This document shows, piece by piece, positions 1-10,635 of a stretch of 64,000 nucleotides of DNA (position 1 is its first letter; each line of letters starts with the position of its first letter). The translations under genes and the position numbers were made by a program. Under the pieces are notes generated by a model that was given only the letters and a program-made list of their open reading frames with translations, was not told the origin of the DNA and did no database searches. This DNA comes from Parafrankia irregularis (lineage in GTDB: Bacteria > Actinomycetota > Actinomycetes > Frankiales > Frankiaceae), in the NCBI RefSeq assembly GCF_001536285.1, contig NZ_FAOZ01000017.1:1-64000 (forward strand). Reading direction: 5' to 3'.

Positions 1-84
1 ATCCAGGCCGGCCGCCCGCAGGTAGATGACCTCGTCCTTGACGTCCTGCCGGCCCAACGCCGCCCCCTTCGACCCGATGACCAT
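1..84 (-). CDS. 5' end of an unidentified protein (partial)
   Basis: Reading leftward from an ATG at 84, 28 codons stay open to the window edge and give a plausible start (MVIGSKGAALG, then a charged segment with DVKDEVIYLRAAGLD). Composition looks coding, with GC-rich third positions. It would be transcribed in the same direction as the MMPL gene, 311 bases upstream of it on that strand. Too little is present to assign a family, and the start could lie further upstream. Low certainty. Confidence 0.3.
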   Translation of the reverse strand, partial: MVIGSKGAALGRQDVKDEVIYLRAAGLD

Positions 85-145
85 CGGTGGACATCGGGTC
101 GCCTGGAGAGACCAGGGAACGGGCGAATCTGACACACGTGCTCCC

Positions 146-168
146 GGCAGCCGCCAGGGGCGGCTGCC
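146..168. terminator. Perfect hairpin downstream of the MMPL gene
   Basis: Two perfect 10-base arms (GGCAGCCGCC and GGCGGCTGCC) are separated by 3 bases. It lies in the 311-base gap 85-395 between the MMPL stop and the partial gene at the left edge, and no U-tract follows. It could be a GC-type terminator for the leftward transcript or an operator for the partial gene. I see nothing else in this gap. Confidence 0.4.
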
Positions 169-395
169 ATGGCACAAACCGTAGTCCCGGAACCGGCCTC
201 CATCGCCAGCCTTGCTTCACGAGCTCACCGGCATCACAGAATCACCGGCTTACCAGGCGACCCGGCCCTATTTTTCCCTGCATCCGTGGAGGCCAGCGCA
301 GCGGCCTGGCGACCCTTGCTCGGGAGCAGCGACGGACGGGCGTGCCCCGCGCCGGCTGTGTGCCGCGGCGCGGGGCACGTGCGGTGGGCCCGCGG

Positions 396-2786
<2,391 letters not shown>

Positions 2787-2874
2787 GCCTCAACTCTTGT
2801 CGCGACGGGCGGTGAGCACATCCAGCCAGCGTGGACATTTCGCGCTACCGCAGCCGCGGCGCCGGGAGCCGCCC

Positions 2875-2896
2875 GTGTACCGCAGCCGTGGTACAC
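2875..2896. promoter_or_regulatory. Inverted repeat in the MMPL/kinase divergent region
   Basis: GTGTACC and GGTACAC form perfect 7-base arms around an 8-base spacer, with a further GGTACC palindrome at 2900-2905. The site sits 56 bases before the kinase GTG and 89 before the MMPL ATG. It is a good candidate operator for the response regulator encoded at 4370-5035, although that link is inference. Confidence 0.5.
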
Positions 2897-2951
2897 CGGG
2901 GTACCATCACCGTGGGTCGACACCCGGCCGCTCCCGGCTACAGTTGAGACG

Positions 2952-4373
2952 GTGTCTGACGGACTCTCGCCAGAATGGCTGGCGGTGCGGGGCTTCTTCC
3001 GGTCCCGTCCCGCTGTCCTCGACGTTCTGGTCTCGCTGGTCGTCTTCGGTCTGGGGACCACGGTCACCCTCACCGCCCAGGACGGCGAGGCAGGCGAGTT
3101 CACCGCCCTCTCGATCCTGCTGAGCTCCCTCGCCGCACTGGCGCTGCTCGCCCGCCGCCGCTGGCCCGTGGCCGTGGTCGCAGTCATCACCGCGCTGATC
3201 GTCGTGGGCTCGGTGACGGGCCAGGAAACCCCGGTGCTGTCACTGGCGGTCGGCTCCGCGCTGTACACGACCGCATCACGCTGGCCAGGGGCAACCGCCT
3301 GGTACTGTGCGCTCGCCGCCGGGCTGACCATGTCGTTGCTGAGCCTGCTGCAGGGGCCGGCCCTCAAGGAGATCGTGCCCCTGTGGACCTGGATCGGCCT
3401 GTCCACGGTCGCCGGGTACTCGGTGCGCGGCCGGCGCGACTACATCGCGGCCGTGGAGGAACGTGCCATCCGGGCCGAGCTGGGTCGCGAGCAGGAGGCC
3501 CGCCGCCAGGTCGCCGAGGAGCGCCTGCGCATCGCCCGCGAGCTGCATGACGTCGTCGGCCACCATGTCGTGCTCATCAACGTGCAGTCCGCCGTCGCCG
3601 CCCACGTGCTGCGCGTCGACCCCGACAAGGCCGAGGAGTCGCTCGGCCACGTCCGACAGGCCGGGCGCACCGTGCTCGACGAGCTGAACTCCCTCGTCCG
3701 GGTGCTGCGCGACCCGGACGAGCCGAGCCTGTCCGGCCCGGTGCGGGGGCTGGAGCACCTCGACGAGCTGACCGCCGGCTTCGCCGCCGCCGGCCTGCCA
3801 CTCGAACTGCACCGCGATGGCCAGCCCCGGGAGCTGCCGGTGCTCATCGACCTGGCCGCCTACCGGATCGTCCAGGAATCCCTCACCAACGCCTACAAGC
3901 ACGCCCGCGGCGCCCCGACCACCCTCTGCCTCGCCTACGGGCAGCACGAGCTCGGCATCCAGATCCGCAGCGGCGGAGCGGACGCCGGCTCCGGGACTGG
4001 ACCTGCCGGTGCTGGTGCTGGAGCAGGAGCCGGGGGTGGGGCCGGCGCTGGGCAGATCGCGCACCGCCTCGCGGACTTCGGGTCGATCGAGCGGGACATC
4101 GTCGAGACCGGCCCCACCGCCGGGCACGGGATCACCGGGATGCGGGAGCGGGCGGCGGCGCTCGGCGGGCGGCTGCGCGCCGGCCGCACCCCGGACGGGG
4201 CGTTCACGGTTCTCGCGCGGCTGCCCGTTCCGCCTCCGCTCGACGAGCACGACCCCCGCCAGCCCCGCCGCACCGTGGTGGAGTCCACTGTTGTCGTGGC
4301 GCCAGAAGCTGTCAGAGCCGCCGAAGCCGTCAGGACCACAGACGCCGTCAGAGCCGCGGGAGCCGAACATTGA
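2952..4373 (+). CDS. NarL-type two-component sensor histidine kinase
   Basis: This 473-aa membrane sensor kinase starts at the GTG at 2952, because the open frame further upstream has no coding character and overlaps the MMPL gene. About five hydrophobic segments span residues 20-160. A HisKA_3 dimerisation domain follows with the H-box RELHDVVGHH (His about residue 199). The HATPase_c domain begins with the N-box (QESLTNAYKHA) and ends with GITGMRERAAALGG. An inserted Gly-Ala-rich stretch interrupts the ATPase domain near residues 345-370. The gene ends in a TTGA overlap with the response regulator, so the two are coupled. It probably senses envelope stress or an MMPL substrate, inferred from the divergent exporter. 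Confidence 0.93.
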   Translation: MSDGLSPEWLAVRGFFRSRPAVLDVLVSLVVFGLGTTVTLTAQDGEAGEFTALSILLSSLAALALLARRRWPVAVVAVITALIVVGSVTGQETPVLSLAVGSALYTTASRWPGATAWYCALAAGLTMSLLSLLQGPALKEIVPLWTWIGLSTVAGYSVRGRRDYIAAVEERAIRAELGREQEARRQVAEERLRIARELHDVVGHHVVLINVQSAVAAHVLRVDPDKAEESLGHVRQAGRTVLDELNSLVRVLRDPDEPSLSGPVRGLEHLDELTAGFAAAGLPLELHRDGQPRELPVLIDLAAYRIVQESLTNAYKHARGAPTTLCLAYGQHELGIQIRSGGADAGSGTGPAGAGAGAGAGGGAGAGQIAHRLADFGSIERDIVETGPTAGHGITGMRERAAALGGRLRAGRTPDGAFTVLARLPVPPPLDEHDPRQPRRTVVESTVVVAPEAVRAAEAVRTTDAVRAAGAEH

Positions 4374-5035
4374 TCAGGGTGCTGCTCGCGGACGACCAGC
4401 CGCTGGTACGGGCCGGCTTCCGAGTGTTCATCGACGCCGCCCCCGACATGGAGGTGGCCGGTGAGGCCGCCGACGGCGCGGAGGCCATCCGCCTGGCGAC
4501 CGAGCTCGTGCCCGACGTCGTGCTCATGGACATCCGGATGCCCGAACTGGACGGCATCGCCGCCACCCGGGCGATCACCGCCGACCCGCGGCTGGCCGAC
4601 ACCCGCGTCCTGGTCCTGACCACCTTCGAGGTGGACGAGTACGTCTTCGAGGCGCTGCGCGCCGGCGCCAGCGGCTTCCTCGGCAAGGGCATCGAACCAG
4701 AGGAGCTGGTCAGCGCGCTGCGCGTGGTGGCGCACGGCGACGCACTGCTCTCACCGCTGGCCACCCGCCAGCTCATCGCCGACTACATCGCCCGGCCCCG
4801 CCAGACCAGCACTCCCGCTCTGGGCACGCTGGACGGGCTGACCAACCGGGAGACCGAGGTGGTGCGGCTCGTCGCCGAAGGCCTGACCAACGACGAGATC
4901 GCCGAACGGCTCTTCCTCTCCCCCGCGACGGCCAAGACCCATGTCAACCGGGCGATGACCAAGCTCGGCGCCCGCGACCGCGCCCAGCTCGTCGTCATGG
5001 CCTACCAGGCCCGCCTCATCGATCCCACCAGCTGA
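4370..5035 (+). CDS. LuxR/NarL-family response regulator
   Basis: This 221-aa protein starts at a TTG that overlaps the kinase stop. The receiver domain (1-120) has the acidic DD pair at residues 8-9, the phospho-acceptor Asp54 in LMDIRMP and the conserved Lys in GFLGKG. A LuxR-type helix-turn-helix occupies about 150-215 (LTNRETEVVRLVAEGLTNDEI). It is the partner of the preceding kinase and most likely regulates its own operon and the divergent MMPL gene. No unusual residues were noticed. Confidence 0.95.
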   Translation: MIRVLLADDQPLVRAGFRVFIDAAPDMEVAGEAADGAEAIRLATELVPDVVLMDIRMPELDGIAATRAITADPRLADTRVLVLTTFEVDEYVFEALRAGASGFLGKGIEPEELVSALRVVAHGDALLSPLATRQLIADYIARPRQTSTPALGTLDGLTNRETEVVRLVAEGLTNDEIAERLFLSPATAKTHVNRAMTKLGARDRAQLVVMAYQARLIDPTS

Positions 5036-5151
5036 CGACCGCGTCGCCACCGGTCGGGCACCGGGCGTCCTCGTGGATCCGGGGCCGCCGGACAGCGACA
5101 GAAATCCGCCGGCAAAGGGCCCAAAAGGGGCGGAGAGCCCCTTGGTAATCC

Positions 5152-5222
5152 GCAAGAAAGAGGAATTTTGGTCGTCCTCACGACCAAAATCCTCAGATCT
5201 TGCCCGACAGCAACCGCAGATC
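5152..5222. repeat. Palindromic repeat element, copy 1
   Basis: The outer arms GCAAGA (5152-5157) and TCTTGC (5198-5203) enclose inner arms GAGG plus ATTTTGGTCG (5160-5174) and CGACCAAAAT plus CCTC (5181-5194) around a 6-base loop. A partly repeated tail (gcccgac-gcaa) follows to 5222. The reverse complement of 57898-57970 is clearly related. The element lies in the 290-base gap between the response regulator and a convergent SDR, where it may double as a terminator. Confidence 0.6.
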
Positions 5223-5267
5223 CTGCCCGACGGCAATCGACAGGAACGGCGGCGCGCCTGGCGGCCG

Positions 5268-5317
5268 CCGCCGTTTCAGCCCTCGCCGCTTCAGCCCTCG
5301 CCGCTTCAGCCCTCGCG
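5268..5317. repeat. 15-bp tandem repeat
   Basis: Three copies of a 15-base unit (cgccgcttcagccct, first copy slightly diverged) lie just downstream of the SDR stop codon at 5326. The repeat is non-coding on present evidence and its function is unknown. Confidence 0.75.
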
Positions 5318-5325
5318 GCCGATGC

Positions 5326-6087
5326 CTAGCGGGGTGCCATCCGGATGGCGCCGTCGAGGCGGATCACCTCGCCGTTGAGCATCGGGTTGGACACGATGTG
5401 GGCGACCAGCGCGCCGAACTCCACCGGGTTCCCCAGCCGCGACGGGTGCGGCACCTGGCGGCCCAGGGAGGCGCGGGCCTCCTCGGGCAGGGTGGCCAGC
5501 AGCGGGGTGTCGTAGAGGCCGGGGGCGATCGTCATGACCCGGATCTTCAGGCTGGCCAGGTCGCGGGCGATCGGCAGGGTCATCCCGGCCACGCCGCTCT
5601 TCGAGGCCGAATAGGCGGCCTGCCCGATCTGGCCTTCGAACGCGGCCACCGACGCGGTGTTCACGATGACGCCGCGCTCCTCGCCGAGCGGCTCGGCAGC
5701 GGCCATCCGCGCCGCCGCGAGCCGGACCACGTTGAAGGTGCCGACCAGGTTGATGTCGATGATCCGCTGGAACTGGTCGAGCGGGAACGGGCCGTCCTTG
5801 CCCACGGTCTTGATGCCGTTGCCGGTGCCGGCGCAGTTGACCGCGACCCGCAGGGTGCCGAGCTCGGCAGCGACGTCCAGTGCGGCGGTGACGTCCGCCT
5901 CGCTGCGGACGTCACCGGGAGCGAACCGCACCCGCTCACCCAGCTTGTCCGCGACCGCGGCGCCGTCGGAGCCCGGCAGGTCGATGATCACTACGGAGGC
6001 GCCGGCCTCCAGCAGCTTCTCCGTCGTCGCCAGCCCCAGGCCGGAGGCTCCGCCGGTGACCAGCGCGACCGAGTCGGTGATGTTCAA
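5326..6087 (-). CDS. SDR 3-hydroxyacyl-CoA dehydrogenase (HSD17B10-like)
   Basis: This 253-aa short-chain dehydrogenase resembles the type-2 3-hydroxyacyl-CoA dehydrogenase/17-beta-HSD10 group, which oxidises 3-hydroxyacyl-CoA with NAD. It has the Rossmann motif TGGASGLG near residue 11, the NAG-equivalent NCAG, the catalytic Ser (IVNTASVAA) and YSASK. Asp after the second strand (IIDLPG) favours NAD over NADP. It is transcribed after the thiolase in the same direction with a 114-base gap, so together they cover two beta-oxidation steps. The TetR gene on the other side of the thiolase probably controls both. Confidence 0.88.
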   Translation of the reverse strand: MNITDSVALVTGGASGLGLATTEKLLEAGASVVIIDLPGSDGAAVADKLGERVRFAPGDVRSEADVTAALDVAAELGTLRVAVNCAGTGNGIKTVGKDGPFPLDQFQRIIDINLVGTFNVVRLAAARMAAAEPLGEERGVIVNTASVAAFEGQIGQAAYSASKSGVAGMTLPIARDLASLKIRVMTIAPGLYDTPLLATLPEEARASLGRQVPHPSRLGNPVEFGALVAHIVSNPMLNGEVIRLDGAIRMAPR

Positions 6088-6201
6088 CTGCTGTTCCCTT
6101 CAGACTCTGATTTCACGACGTTGCTGTTTCGGTGCAGCCGGACGACGCCGGACGGATGAGGCGCTCGGACGGCTCGATGCGCTCAGCACGGCTCAAGCGG
6201 C

Positions 6202-7350
6202 TCAGAGCAGCTCGAAGATGGTGGCGTTGGCCTGGCCGCCGCCCTCGCACATGGTCTGCAGCCCGTAGCGGATGCCGTTGTCCCGCATGTGGTGGACCAG
6301 GGTGGTGGTGAGCCGGGCACCGGAGCCGCCCAGCGGGTGGCCGAGCGCGATCGCTCCGCCGTTCGGGTTGAGCGCCTTCGCGTCGGCGCCGAGGTCGGCC
6401 AGCCAGGCCAGCGGCACCGGCGCGAACGCCTCGTTGACCTCGAACGCGCCGATCTCGTCCAGCCGCAGCCCGGAACGGCGCAGTGCCTTCTGGGTGGCCG
6501 GGATCGGCGCCGTCAGCATGATCACCGGGTCGGCGCCGGCGAGCACCGCGGTGTGTACCCGCACGATCGGGGTCAGGCCCAGCTCACGGGCCGTCTCGCT
6601 GGTGGTCATCAGCAGCGCCGCCGACCCGTCCGAGATCTGCGAGCTGTTCCCCGCGGTGACGACGCCGCCTTCCGGCTTGAACACGGTCCTGAGTCCGCCC
6701 AGCGTCTCCAGCGTGCCGCCGCGGCGGATACCCTCGTCGCGGCTGATCACGGTGCCGTCGGGCAAGGTCACCGGGGCGATCTGCGCGTCGAACCGGCCCT
6801 CGTCCTGGGCCGCGGCCGCCTTCTCGTGCGAGGCGAGGGAGAACTCGTCGAGCTGGGTGCGGCTCAGGCCCCACCGCTGCGCGATCATCTCGGCGCCGAT
6901 CCCCTGGTTCGGGGAGTCCGGGCCGTAACGGGCGTGGAAGTCCGGGCCCAGCGGGTCCTGGCCCAGCGAGGAACTGCCCATCGGGACCCGGCTCATCGAT
7001 TCGACGCCGCCGGCCACGACGATGTCGTAGTGGCCGGCGATCAGCCCGGCGGCGGCGAAGTGGACGGCCTGCTGGGACGAGCCGCACTGCCGGTCCACCG
7101 TCACCCCGGTGACCGACTCGGGCCAGCCGGCGGCCAGCGGGGCGTTGCGGGCGATGTCCAGGGTCTGCTCACCGACCTGGGAGACGCAGCCCCAGATCAC
7201 GTCGTCGATGACCACCGGGTCGATCCCGGCCCGGGCGGCCAGCGAACGCAGCACGTGCGCGGACAGGTCCGTCGGGTGCACTCCGGCGAGCCCGCCGTTG
7301 CGCTTCCCGACAGGGGTACGTACGGCCTCCACGATCACGGCATCCGGCAT
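6202..7350 (-). CDS. Acetyl-CoA C-acyltransferase (thiolase)
   Basis: This 382-aa thiolase cleaves 3-ketoacyl-CoA in beta-oxidation, or condenses in reverse. The catalytic residues are present: nucleophile Cys89 in DRQCGSSQQA, the NEAFA loop, His338 in GHPLGGSG, and Cys368 in MCEGGGQ. The ATG at 7350 is chosen because a GAGGAG site lies 6-7 bases upstream and the sequence MPDAVIVEAVRTPVGK matches the family start; the longer open frame runs over the operator region. It lies upstream of the 3-hydroxyacyl-CoA dehydrogenase-like SDR on the same strand and is divergent from a TetR gene across paired operators. Confidence 0.93.
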   Translation of the reverse strand: MPDAVIVEAVRTPVGKRNGGLAGVHPTDLSAHVLRSLAARAGIDPVVIDDVIWGCVSQVGEQTLDIARNAPLAAGWPESVTGVTVDRQCGSSQQAVHFAAAGLIAGHYDIVVAGGVESMSRVPMGSSSLGQDPLGPDFHARYGPDSPNQGIGAEMIAQRWGLSRTQLDEFSLASHEKAAAAQDEGRFDAQIAPVTLPDGTVISRDEGIRRGGTLETLGGLRTVFKPEGGVVTAGNSSQISDGSAALLMTTSETARELGLTPIVRVHTAVLAGADPVIMLTAPIPATQKALRRSGLRLDEIGAFEVNEAFAPVPLAWLADLGADAKALNPNGGAIALGHPLGGSGARLTTTLVHHMRDNGIRYGLQTMCEGGGQANATIFELL

Positions 7351-7424
7351 GCGCTGCTCCTCGGTCGAGGTTGGGGTCCGCCGACGAGTGGCGGTGGGGG
7401 TCGGCGGCACTGGCCGCTCGACCG

Positions 7425-7476
7425 TCACCGTCAATGCTGACGGTGAGGTAGCGTCACCGTCAAGTCTGACGGTGAC
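7425..7476. promoter_or_regulatory. Tandem palindromic operators for the TetR regulator
   Basis: There are two dyads of nearly the same sequence. At 7425-7446, TCACCGTCA and TGACGGTGA form 9-base arms with a 4-base spacer. At 7453-7476, GTCACCGTCA and TGACGGTGAC form 10-base arms with a 4-base spacer. Their centres are 29 bases apart. They occupy the region between the divergent thiolase and TetR genes, the classic position for TetR autoregulation plus control of the divergent operon. Confidence 0.85.
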
Positions 7477-7552
7477 CGCGACAGCCGACCCCGGACGTGG
7501 CCCAACTCGGCCGCCTTCCCGGCGCGTTGACGCCCCCGGAGGGCGGAAGACG

Positions 7553-8335
7553 ATGAGTGGCATGCTCGGGAGAGCGGGCGCGACGAACGCACGCCGCCGC
7601 ACGGGAGGACCGTTGACCAGCGAGGCAGAGCTGAGCTACCGCGCCCGTCGAGACGAGCAGCGCGAGGACAGCCGCAACCGGATCCTGGACGCCGCGGTCG
7701 ACTGCCTGATCGAGGGCGGCTACGCCAGCGCGACCACACCCCGCATCCAGGCGAGGGCGGGCATCTCACGCGGTGGGCTGCTCCACCACTTCCCCTCCCG
7801 CGACGCGCTGCTCGTCGCCGCGTCCGAGCATCTGGCCCGGCGGCGGATCGCCAGCACCGCGGCAACGGCCGAACAGATCGCCCGCACCCACCCCGCCGGC
7901 CCGCAGCGGCTGACCCGCATGGTCGAGCTGCTGTGGACGACCTTCCACGAACCGCACTGGTGGGCCGCCCTCGAGCTGTGGACGGCGGCGCGGACCCACG
8001 ACGAGATCGCGGTGGCGCTGCGGCCGGTCGAACGGCACCTCGGCACGATCGTGCGCGACGGCGTCGATGCCATGTTCGGGCCGGACTACACCGGCCACCC
8101 ACGCTATCCCCAGGTGCGGGAGCTGCTGGTCAGCAGCATGCGAGGGCTGGCCCTCACCTACACGTTCGACCAGCGCGACCCGATCCACGATCCGCACCTG
8201 GCCATGTGGAAGGACCTCGTCGTGGTCATGCTCCATGACCACGACGAGGTCCTCGACAACGATGAGGTCCTCGACCCCGTCGACGCCCGCGACGGCGCCC
8301 GCGACCGTCAGGCGGATACCGCCGCCGCCGAATAG
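7553..8335 (+). CDS. TetR/AcrR-family transcriptional regulator
   Basis: This 260-aa protein has an N-terminal TetR helix-turn-helix at about residues 40-85 (DSRNRILDAAVDCLIEGGYASATTPRIQ... GISRGGLLHHFPSRDAL) and an all-helical ligand domain behind it. The ATG at 7553 is preferred because GGAGGG lies 9-10 bases before it; a TTG about 60 bases later is the alternative. It is probably a repressor of the divergent thiolase/SDR pair that responds to an acyl-CoA-like effector, inferred from context and the two dyads at 7425-7476. Its last 28 bases overlap the 3' end of the convergent gene at 8308. Confidence 0.9.
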   Translation: MSGMLGRAGATNARRRTGGPLTSEAELSYRARRDEQREDSRNRILDAAVDCLIEGGYASATTPRIQARAGISRGGLLHHFPSRDALLVAASEHLARRRIASTAATAEQIARTHPAGPQRLTRMVELLWTTFHEPHWWAALELWTAARTHDEIAVALRPVERHLGTIVRDGVDAMFGPDYTGHPRYPQVRELLVSSMRGLALTYTFDQRDPIHDPHLAMWKDLVVVMLHDHDEVLDNDEVLDPVDARDGARDRQADTAAAE

Positions 8336-9213
8336 CAGAGCTGGAGGTCCCGACCGGCCTTGTAGGCGTCCAGCCAACGGCCCGCGAAGACGGGCAGCGG
8401 CTCCCCGGCGGGGCTGTGCCACGGGGCCTGGGAAAGCCCGAGGCGGTAGATCGTCGTCAGCAGCTCGCGGGTCGACGCCACGTCGTAGAGCGACGACCGG
8501 CGCCCGCCGCCCAGTGCCTTGCCCAGCAGCTGCGCGACCCGGCCTCCTTCCTTCTTCTCGACCGGCGGAGTCATCGCCTCGCGCACACCCGGCACGCATT
8601 CGACGAAGCCCTCGATGATCTGGAAGTAGGTCTGGAAGACGTGCCGGAACACCTTCGGCGCGACCATCGTCCGGTACCACGGCTTGCCGACCACCGCGTC
8701 GTAGATCTCCAGGGCGGAGCTGCGGTGCTCGACCTCCTCGACGAAATGCCAGAGGAACAGTGAGGCCACCCGTTCGTCACCGGGCCGGAAAAGCTCGGAC
8801 TCGTGGTCGAGAAAGAGCTTGAACGTCGGCGTGAACGTCGCCTCGAGAGCGGCGGTGTAGGCGAGCTGGTACTGCAGGGAGGTGAAGGAGAGCGCGTCGA
8901 ACCGTTCGACCGCCCTGTCGACCACGCCCTGCAGGCCCGGATGGCTCAGGGTGAGTGCGGCCAGGTGCTTGCGATGGCTGTTCGCGTGCTGGGCCTCCTG
9001 ACGCAGGAACGCCTCCGCCTCGGCGGCGACCGCCTTGTCCCTGATGAGCGGAATGGCGATTCGGGTGGAGGCGACGATGTGCTTCTCGAACGCGACCGCC
9101 AGCACACCGATCGCGTTGAGCATGACCGCCACGTCGGGCGCGGACGGCTGCCAGTGGAAGGGAACGGTGTCGTCGAACGCGAACGGAATCCGACGAACTT
9201 CAAGATTGGCCAT
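8308..9213 (-). CDS. Predicted metal-dependent hydrolase (ferritin-like, PF10118-type)
   Basis: This 301-aa, largely helical protein resembles the COG3687/PF10118 'predicted metal-dependent hydrolase' family, whose biochemical role is poorly defined. Carboxylate/His pairs typical of a di-metal helical bundle are visible: FLRQEAQHANSH near residue 75 and HFVEEVEHRSS near residue 155. The ATG at 9213 overlaps the end of the upstream membrane-protein gene by 14 bases, so the two are coupled. The C-terminus overlaps the convergent TetR gene by 28 bases. Function is inferred only from the fold-level motifs. Confidence 0.7.
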   Translation of the reverse strand: MANLEVRRIPFAFDDTVPFHWQPSAPDVAVMLNAIGVLAVAFEKHIVASTRIAIPLIRDKAVAAEAEAFLRQEAQHANSHRKHLAALTLSHPGLQGVVDRAVERFDALSFTSLQYQLAYTAALEATFTPTFKLFLDHESELFRPGDERVASLFLWHFVEEVEHRSSALEIYDAVVGKPWYRTMVAPKVFRHVFQTYFQIIEGFVECVPGVREAMTPPVEKKEGGRVAQLLGKALGGGRRSSLYDVASTRELLTTIYRLGLSQAPWHSPAGEPLPVFAGRWLDAYKAGRDLQLCYSAAAVSA

Positions 9214-10453
9214 TTCCGGCCACCTCCTGCTCCTCCTCGCGAAGCTCATGAAGCTCGCGAACATTTTCGGTGGTGGGCGCCGACATGGCGCCACGGGTGT
9301 TCCGGGCGGCCAGCGCGACCACCCAGACGCACACCGCGGCACAGCCCAGCGCGTAGTACGGGTTGCCGATCGGGGTGCCGTCGTCGGTCACACCCTCATG
9401 GGCGGAGAGCAGATCCGGCAGGGCGGTCAGCCACAGCACGACGAAAACAGCCAGGTAGATCGTTCCGTACAGCACGGCGTAGCCGTTCACGAAACGATCC
9501 GCCGGGGCCGCAGGGGTTGCTGGTTCCGCGGGATCCTCAGCCGCAGGAACCTCAGGGGACACGGGAGCCGCGGGGGGCGGGCGCCGCCGGGCCGGGGCCA
9601 GCGCCGGCAGCGCGACGGCGGCGGCGGCCGCGAGCATCACGCCGAACACGGCCGCCATCAGCGCGTGGTTGGGATGCTCCGCGGTCGTCAGGTAGCCCAG
9701 CGGCGCACCGGCGACAGGCAGCAGCACCGGGGTGAGCACACCGACCGCGACCACCCGCCCGACCAGGCCGGGGCTGCCGAGGGTGCGACGTCCGGCCGGC
9801 TCGGCGATCAGCGCGCGCCAGAGGAAGGCGAGAATCGCGGGCCCCACCAGGCCGAAGATCACCGTGCTCGACAGCGGCACCGACCCGAGGGCCGGCTCGT
9901 TGGTGGCGGCGTCCGGGTTCCAGGCCCACCAGCGCAGCTGCGGCCCGATGTGGTCGAAGATCTCGTAGAAGCACTGGTGGACGAACCCGACGCAGATCGC
10001 GCCGACCAGCCGCCCACGCCGGTCGAAAACACCGACCCGGTCGACGAGAGCGCAGGCCAGATACGGAACCGCGACATACACCGCGAGAATGTAGAGCGGC
10101 AGCCGGTCGAACATGAACTGCACGGTGAACACGTTGTGCACGAAGATCAGGTCGATGCGGTCGTCGATGCCGAACTGCTCGGGGAAGTACAACGGCGGTT
10201 CGATGACCAGCGCGTAGACGATCGGGGCGAACCACAACGCCAGATACGCGGGGTTCCCGGTGCGGCGGCGATGCCGCGCGGCGTGCGCGAGGGCGAGCAC
10301 CGCGCCACCGATCATGAGTATCTCGATGACCGGCAGGGTCCAGTTCGCCAGATCAGCGGGTGACCGCAGGCTCGCAACCGGGTCGGGGTCGCAGGGGATA
10401 CCGCCGAGCTTTTCCGCCAGCGCCCGGAAGGCGGCGCTACAGGGGGCGCTCAT
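9200..10453 (-). CDS. Polytopic membrane protein of unknown function
   Basis: This 417-aa protein has roughly eight to nine hydrophobic segments spread from residue 38 to 395, interrupted by a Pro/Ala-rich cytoplasmic-type loop near 305-335. I do not recognise a catalytic motif. Notable features are a conserved-looking PPLYFPEQFGIDDR loop and an FHVxQC-like stretch (GFVHQCFYEIFDH) with polar residues buried between helices. The start ATG at 10453 is followed by CSAAFRALAEKLGGIPCDP. It is coupled to the metal-dependent hydrolase-like gene, so the two may act together, for example in membrane lipid or terpenoid modification; that is speculation. Confidence 0.7.
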   Translation of the reverse strand: MSAPCSAAFRALAEKLGGIPCDPDPVASLRSPADLANWTLPVIEILMIGGAVLALAHAARHRRRTGNPAYLALWFAPIVYALVIEPPLYFPEQFGIDDRIDLIFVHNVFTVQFMFDRLPLYILAVYVAVPYLACALVDRVGVFDRRGRLVGAICVGFVHQCFYEIFDHIGPQLRWWAWNPDAATNEPALGSVPLSSTVIFGLVGPAILAFLWRALIAEPAGRRTLGSPGLVGRVVAVGVLTPVLLPVAGAPLGYLTTAEHPNHALMAAVFGVMLAAAAAVALPALAPARRRPPPAAPVSPEVPAAEDPAEPATPAAPADRFVNGYAVLYGTIYLAVFVVLWLTALPDLLSAHEGVTDDGTPIGNPYYALGCAAVCVWVVALAARNTRGAMSAPTTENVRELHELREEEQEVAGNGQS

Positions 10454-10573
10454 GCAGTACCCCTAAAAGGGTGGGCCACCATTCCGATGGACCACTGACG
10501 AACATCGCTGGCACCGACATGGCCGCTCCTGAACTCCGTCGAGCGCCGACGGTTGAACACCGTGGGAGGCCGC

Positions 10574-10601
10574 ACCATACATAGTTAGACATGTGTATGG
10601 T
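10574..10601. promoter_or_regulatory. AT-rich inverted repeat upstream of the membrane-protein operon
   Basis: ACCATACA and TGTATGGT are perfect 8-base arms around a 12-base AT-rich spacer. It lies 121 bases upstream of the leftward gene starting at 10453 and 36 bases beyond the 3' end of the TIR-NB-ARC gene, so it can only serve the membrane-protein operon. It looks like a regulator-binding dyad embedded in a promoter. No cognate regulator gene adjoins it; the TetR at 7553 has different operators. Confidence 0.55.
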
Positions 10602-10635
10602 CAAGAGCTCGGTGCGGACTTCGCGCACGGTGCGC

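Noticed and set aside
5657..6268. Long antisense frames over the SDR, thiolase, monooxygenase and catalase genes
   Set aside because: These are expected in GC-rich coding DNA and contain no recognisable domains.
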